This document shows, piece by piece, positions 60,095 to 64,000 of a DNA stretch of 64,000 nucleotides; the stretch's first letter is position 1, and the number at the start of each line of letters is the position of its first letter. The notes beneath the pieces were generated by a model that made no database searches, was not told the origin of the DNA, and worked only from the letters and a program-made list of their open reading frames with translations. Position numbers and translations under genes: made by a program. Source of the stretch: an uncultured Mycoplasmatota bacterium (GTDB lineage: Bacteria; Bacillota_I; Bacilli_A; RF39; UBA660); the NCBI GenBank assembly GCA_946403755.1, contig CAMJBC010000002.1:1-64000 (forward strand). Reading direction: 5' to 3'.

Positions 60095-61196
60095 ATTTAT
60101 GATATACAAACATTGTATTACTATCATTGAAATTTAATTCATAATTATAAAAAATTTCTTCGCTACCTTTATTAGGTACATATTTATAGAATTTTTCACC
60201 TAAATAATAGTATATTTCATTTTTATATTCACTAACAATTTTAATACTGTCTTTTGATAATAATTGTTTAATTTTTTTATTATCATTAATTGATTTATAA
60301 ACCATATTATCTTTCAATTCATAATTATATATTGAATTATTAACATCAAATGTTATTTTATCATTTTTAAATTCGGTCTTACTACATGAAACAAATTCAC
60401 CATTTTCATATTTGACATAACCAGTTTCATTATTACTTTTAATTTTAACTTTTTTAGTTTTAGTATTTATTTCATATAAAATAGAATTTTTATTATCAAA
60501 TAAATATATATATTTACCAACTGATCCTACAAAATATGAATCAAAATCTAATGTATAACCTAAATCAAATGAATTAGTTTCTTTAGTTAATAAATTAAAG
60601 TAATATAATTTATTATATTCATATTCAGAATTATAATCAGCCATATATATTACATTTTTATATAGATAAGATAAAGAATTATCATATCTATCTTTATCAA
60701 ATATATTTATATTTTCATATTCTTTACCATTCATAAGAATATAACCCTTATAATTCCATAAAGCTATATATTCATCATCTGATAAGTTATTATTATATGA
60801 AAAATCATTTTTAGTTTTATCAATTATTACTTTTTCTTCTTTATATTCTTCTAATAATTCACTATCTATTAAATTATAATCAGTAAATGTTTCATTTTCA
60901 TAACAAAGAGGATAAGTATCTACATCTTTAATTTTAAAATATATGCATTTAAAATTATCTCCACTTATTTCTTCTATTTTATTAATTCTTGTTTTATTAA
61001 AACTTCTTACTTTATAAAAATCAAAATTATAATGATATTTTCCTTCTTTTATTTCATAATAAAACCTTTTCTTTGCATATTTAACTTTAATATCATAATT
61101 ATTTAACTTATATTCTATTTCATAATTTGAAAAATAATATTTGCAAAGAATTAATACTAAACATATTATTATGGAATATATCAATTTCTTTTTCAT
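60093..61196 (-). CDS. Signal-anchored Tyr/Asn-rich protein of unknown function
   Basis: A 367-residue protein with an N-terminal hydrophobic segment (LIYSIIICLVLILCKYYF, about 4-21) and an outside region very rich in Tyr, Asn, Asp and Lys. Repeating strand patterns such as YIYLFDNKNSILYEINTKTKK suggest a propeller-like beta fold. No family was recognised. The ATG has no ribosome binding site; TATAAT lies six bases before it. Confidence 0.68.
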   Translation of the reverse strand: MKKKLIYSIIICLVLILCKYYFSNYEIEYKLNNYDIKVKYAKKRFYYEIKEGKYHYNFDFYKVRSFNKTRINKIEEISGDNFKCIYFKIKDVDTYPLCYENETFTDYNLIDSELLEEYKEEKVIIDKTKNDFSYNNNLSDDEYIALWNYKGYILMNGKEYENINIFDKDRYDNSLSYLYKNVIYMADYNSEYEYNKLYYFNLLTKETNSFDLGYTLDFDSYFVGSVGKYIYLFDNKNSILYEINTKTKKVKIKSNNETGYVKYENGEFVSCSKTEFKNDKITFDVNNSIYNYELKDNMVYKSINDNKKIKQLLSKDSIKIVSEYKNEIYYYLGEKFYKYVPNKGSEEIFYNYELNFNDSNTMFVYHK

Positions 61197-61202
61197 ATTA
61201 TA

Positions 61203-61208
61203 ATTATA
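61203..61208 (-). promoter_or_regulatory. -10 element placing the start site at an ATG
   Basis: TATAAT followed by a second TATAAT and then ATG. The upstream hexamer has the six-base spacing seen ahead of prfB and the PAP2 gene. Confidence 0.5.
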
Positions 61209-61221
61209 CTATATACCAAAT

Positions 61222-61242
61222 AAAAAAACTAGTTTCCTAGTT
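61222..61242 (-). terminator. Terminator of the thioredoxin-like gene
   Basis: AACTAG and CTAGTT form a six-base stem with loop TTTC at the stop codon, followed by seven T on the minus strand. Confidence 0.75.
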
Positions 61243-61819
61243 ATTTTATTATTTCATTAGTTTTTAAGAATTTGATTACTGAATCTTCAGTAGAATATCC
61301 AGTTGTATCAGATACTACTTTTCCATCTTTAACTATAAATGTGAATGGAACTCCTCCATCAAAGTTTTCTAACTCAAATGTACCTAAGACAACATTTTTT
61401 TCATCTTCAGATAATTCTTCCATTTCGAAGAAATATAGTAAGAAATCATTTTCTTTTGCTAATTTTTTAATTACAGGTTTGTAATCTTGACAATGTGGAC
61501 AAGTTGTTGATCCTATAACAGTTACTACTGTTTTAGTTTTTACATCATCAGCCCAATCTTTAACAGTTCTACTTTCTTCTTTTTCACCATTAGATGGTAA
61601 TATAATTGATATTATAAAGAATGCTACTACACATACTATTGCTATTAACCATCCTTTACCTTTAGATTGTTTAGAAGATTTTTTAGGTTTTACCACTTCT
61701 TTTTCTTCTTCTATATCTTCTGCTTCTTCTAATTCAATTTCTTTTTCTACTATTTCTTTCTTAGTTGCTACTTTCTTTTTAGTAGTTGTTTTTTTCTTTG
61801 TATTTTTCTTATTTGCCAT
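61241..61819 (-). CDS. Membrane-anchored thioredoxin-like protein
   Basis: A 192-residue protein. Residues 1-60 are a Lys-rich then Glu-rich cytoplasmic segment, followed by a membrane helix (GWLIAIVCVVAFFIISIIL, about 60-78) and a thioredoxin fold outside with the active site TTCPHCQDY and the cis-Pro loop GVPFTFIV. It should act in disulfide exchange at the cell surface. GAGGTG before the ATG fixes the start; 16 upstream codons are rejected. Its neighbour is a protein with many Cys, a possible substrate. Confidence 0.88.
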   Translation of the reverse strand: MANKKNTKKKTTTKKKVATKKEIVEKEIELEEAEDIEEEKEVVKPKKSSKQSKGKGWLIAIVCVVAFFIISIILPSNGEKEESRTVKDWADDVKTKTVVTVIGSTTCPHCQDYKPVIKKLAKENDFLLYFFEMEELSEDEKNVVLGTFELENFDGGVPFTFIVKDGKVVSDTTGYSTEDSVIKFLKTNEIIK

Positions 61820-61863
61820 TCTTAACACCTCATATATTATTTTACTCAAAATGCCTTTAAAAG

Positions 61864-61896
61864 GCAAGAAAAAAGAGATTTTAATAAATCTCTTTT
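61864..61896 (-). terminator. Terminator of the pilin-like gene
   Basis: AAAAGAGATTT and AAATCTCTTTT form an 11-base stem with loop TAAT; a T-rich stretch follows on the minus strand. Confidence 0.8.
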
Positions 61897-61902
61897 AACC
61901 TA

Positions 61903-63543
61903 TTATTTACAAACTTTTTTACCATTTACAGTTTTAGTTTTTCCAGTAAATGTCCAACCGCTTAATGAAGATTTAGAACTCCACTTATATTCATATTTAC
62001 TTGTAGTAACTTTCTTTTCAGTAGCTTTCTTCTTTTCTTCATCATATTTGTTACATGTTGTTTTTTCTAATTTATATCCAGATGGACAACTATAAGTTGT
62101 TGTTCCAGATACTGTTCTAGTACATTCTTTACCTTCTAATTTCCATCCTGAATCACATGAGTACTTAATGCTTCCACTAGTTACTTTATAACATTTTAAG
62201 TTAGCTCCTGTACCTTCTTTAATTGTTGTTTCAGCAGGACAACTATAAGTTTTAACTTCTTTAGTACATTTTGTACTTGTTCCATCTCCACTCTTAGTAT
62301 ATCCAGATGGACAACTTGTTTTATAACACTTTAAGTTAGCTCCTGTACCTTCTTTAATAGATGTTCCAGATGGACAACTATATGTTGTTGTTGACTTAGT
62401 ACATTTTGTACTTGTTCCATCTCCACTCTTAGTATATCCAGATGGACAACTTGTTTTATAACATTTTAATGATGCTCCTGATCCTTCTTTAATAGAAGTT
62501 CCTGATGGGCAACTATAAACATCTTGAGTTTCTGGACAGCTTCCAGTATATGGTACAGATACTGTTCTACAAGTTTCTACTGGTACAGTGTAATAACATG
62601 TACTACATCTTGAGAAAGGCATTCCTGTAGAATCTACACCAGATGTACAGTTACAAGAATAACTACGAGTTTCATTATGAGTAGAACACTGTCTTTCATC
62701 TTTATATTTTGTACAATCCTTATAAACTGTTGTTGTAGTATGACTTGTAGGTAATTGTGACTTAATATAAGGTTGACTATCAGTTGATGTACTTGTTTGT
62801 GTATTTAATTTTTCTTTATTATAATTAGTACTTTCAGTTTTTGTATCAACGATAGTAGTTAATTGGATTTTCTTACCATCAATTACTGTAGCTTTAGCAG
62901 GTATTCTTTCAATCTTAGTTCCTGTTGTTTCTGTAGCAGGTTTAGAATCTACTAATACAGTTTTATAACAATATTTACCTTTTAATTTATATCCACTAGC
63001 ACAACTATAAGTTGAACTTGTTTTCTTTACTAGTTTTTTAAATTGATATTGAGTTATTTTTTCAGTTGTACATTCTTTTTCTTCATCAGGTTCAACATTT
63101 GGATTACAAGATCCATTTGGACAGTAAGTATGACAACCTAACATTTTTAAAGTATAATTTGTTTCTTTAGGACAAACTAAGTTAGTTTTTAGTTCATATC
63201 CTTCTTCTAATTTAGTAATACTTACATAAGATTCTTCAGTATTACATTCTTTTCCATCTTCATCAACGAAAGGTAAAATTAAATTACTATCAATCATTTC
63301 TTTTAATGATAATTTTTTACTTTCACCTATTTCAGATGGCATTCTATCATCAGTGAAATAATTTTCACCAGCTTCTTGCATATATTTAATATTTTCTCTA
63401 AACACATTACTATAGAATGGTTTCATATTTGGTACTTTCTTTTGGAATAACCAAATAAGGATGAAAATAAATAAACCAGCAAATATAATTTTAACAATTA
63501 GATCTAATATACTAAATCCTTTTTTGCTATTATTGCTATACAT
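61903..63543 (-). CDS. Pilin-like membrane protein with Cys-rich repeats
   Basis: A 546-residue protein. The N-terminus KKGFSILDLIVKIIFAGLFIFIL looks like a type IV pilin leader and helix, with Asp in place of the usual Glu at position five after the cleavage site. A pilin-like domain (to about 150) is followed by Thr/Ser-rich and Cys-rich segments. Two near-identical 45-residue repeats with four Cys each (YSCPSGTSIKEG, CPSGYTKSGDGTSTKC) and degenerate copies lie near 343-490. Likely surface-exposed and disulfide-rich; the downstream thioredoxin-like protein may assist folding. Confidence 0.75.
   Translation of the reverse strand: MYSNNSKKGFSILDLIVKIIFAGLFIFILIWLFQKKVPNMKPFYSNVFRENIKYMQEAGENYFTDDRMPSEIGESKKLSLKEMIDSNLILPFVDEDGKECNTEESYVSITKLEEGYELKTNLVCPKETNYTLKMLGCHTYCPNGSCNPNVEPDEEKECTTEKITQYQFKKLVKKTSSTYSCASGYKLKGKYCYKTVLVDSKPATETTGTKIERIPAKATVIDGKKIQLTTIVDTKTESTNYNKEKLNTQTSTSTDSQPYIKSQLPTSHTTTTVYKDCTKYKDERQCSTHNETRSYSCNCTSGVDSTGMPFSRCSTCYYTVPVETCRTVSVPYTGSCPETQDVYSCPSGTSIKEGSGASLKCYKTSCPSGYTKSGDGTSTKCTKSTTTYSCPSGTSIKEGTGANLKCYKTSCPSGYTKSGDGTSTKCTKEVKTYSCPAETTIKEGTGANLKCYKVTSGSIKYSCDSGWKLEGKECTRTVSGTTTYSCPSGYKLEKTTCNKYDEEKKKATEKKVTTSKYEYKWSSKSSLSGWTFTGKTKTVNGKKVCK
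62248..62517 (-). repeat. Two 135-base tandem repeats in the pilin-like gene
   Basis: Copy one spans 62383-62517, copy two 62248-62382, with the same length and near-identical bases including the stretch around TCCATCTCCACTCTTAGT on the plus strand. A third, truncated copy continues below 62248. Each encodes a 45-residue unit with four Cys. Confidence 0.85.
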
Positions 63544-63564
63544 ATTTAAAACCCCCTTTATTAA

Positions 63565-64000
63565 TTATTGTTCTGGTGTTAGTCTTGGTACAAAACCACT
63601 TGGCTCTTTATCAAATTTATCTTCGAAATAAATTTCATATCTATCAGCAAAATCTCTATATAATGAATGTCCTCTATGTGCTTCAATGTATTGAGCTAAA
63701 GTTCCAGCTCTAGCAGCAACATGATCAGGAATTACTCCATTTACTAACATATCGAATAGTTCTGATAATGACATTTTATCAACTTCTTCTGTATTGTTGT
63801 TGTAACAATAATCGAAACAAATATCTATATTATATTTTTGAGAATATTCAAAGATTGTTGAAATATATTGAGCATACCATCCGATAAGTGCTGAATATCC
63901 ATGTGATGCATCAGTATGATACATATTAACATATTGACCATCGAAATCTATATATACACACATATTTAACATTGCAGTTCCAAAATCTTCTGCAGCTGCT
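63565..64000 (-). CDS. Unknown protein, 5' end outside the window
   Basis: The visible 145 or so residues are the C-terminal part; the frame stays open to the window edge (AAAEDFGTAMLNMCVYIDFDG), so the real start is beyond it. The sequence is soluble in character, rich in aromatic and acidic residues (FDGQYVNMYHTDASHGYSALIGWYAQYI). No family was recognised. It ends 21 bases before the pilin-like gene, so the two may share a transcript. Confidence 0.65.
   Translation of the reverse strand, partial: AAAEDFGTAMLNMCVYIDFDGQYVNMYHTDASHGYSALIGWYAQYISTIFEYSQKYNIDICFDYCYNNNTEEVDKMSLSELFDMLVNGVIPDHVAARAGTLAQYIEAHRGHSLYRDFADRYEIYFEDKFDKEPSGFVPRLTPEQ

Noticed and set aside
62248-62517. CRISPR-like repeats
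   Set aside because: The repeats are long, directly adjacent, in frame and encode protein modules; there are no spacers.

Overview
The window is a contiguous stretch of a very AT-rich bacterial chromosome, coding almost without gaps and mostly on the minus strand. The S10-spc ribosomal protein order, a zinc-type S14, WhiA, a Spo0A-type regulator, FtsEX with an M23 hydrolase, strong GGAGG-type ribosome binding sites and TATAAT-rich promoters point to a low-GC Bacillota. The base composition and gene content fit an uncultured Bacilli/Mollicutes-related gut lineage (RF39-like); that placement is inference. TGA is used as a stop (tpiA, the LppM-like lipoprotein) and RF2 (prfB) is present, so the code is the standard bacterial one, not the Mycoplasma code.

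Layout. 1-6.6 kb: S10-spc ribosomal operon from rpsJ to the first codons of rpsN, with its promoter and a structured leader. 6.7-9.1 kb: a membrane-anchored Big2 protein. 9.2-20.7 kb: gpmI, spo0A, tpiA, pgk, a dNMP-kinase-like gene, then a secreted/membrane module (phosphodiester glycosidase, DUF6273-like, DUF4956, VTC polyphosphate polymerase, CotH kinase) read as one tight operon from cotH. 20.8-34.1 kb: small unknown genes, gap, nucleoside kinase, whiA, M23 hydrolase, ftsX, ftsE, yitT, prfB, ppa, glyA and two surface proteins. 34.2-35.9 kb (+): murD and a zinc-ribbon membrane protein. 36-40.1 kb: DUF1846, Sel1-repeat and unknown genes. 40.3-41.5 kb (+): a DAACS symporter. 41.5-46.8 kb: four genes (RNA methyltransferase, membrane protein, RluA-type pseudouridine synthase, KsgA-like methyltransferase) leading into an ABC-F ATPase fused to an APH(3')-type kinase. 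47.4-50.9 kb (+): two HExxH proteins, an HD hydrolase and a small protein. 50.9-57.5 kb: Sel1 protein, tRNA-Gly, patatin, PAP2, upp, uraA, HD protein, OGG-type glycosylase. 57.6-64 kb: phosphoesterase, tRNA-Cys, unknown membrane proteins, thioredoxin-like protein and a pilin-like cysteine-rich repeat protein, ending in a gene cut by the window edge.

The most notable findings are regulatory or catalytic. (1) A single 791-residue chain carries a complete ABC-F ATPase and a complete APH(3')-like kinase. It sits behind a promoter, an 18-codon leader peptide and a terminator with competing hairpins, which is the layout of antibiotic-induced attenuation. (2) The uracil permease-upp operon has a 27-codon leader peptide whose stop codon lies in the stem of a terminator, preceded by a hairpin and a U-rich stretch, as in pyrBI-type attenuation. 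(3) The triosephosphate isomerase has Asp in place of the catalytic Glu, with further changes at neighbouring catalytic positions. (4) CotH, VTC, DUF4956, DUF6273-like and phosphodiester glycosidase genes form a tight operon that suggests a cell-surface phosphate-polymer pathway and runs on into pgk-tpiA. (5) Several promoters place TATAAT exactly six bases before ATG, predicting leaderless mRNAs.

No insertion sequence, prophage, CRISPR array or rRNA gene was seen. No stretch above 300 bases lacks a gene; the longest gaps (6430-6686, 55296-55492, 43917-44076) hold the regulatory elements described below.
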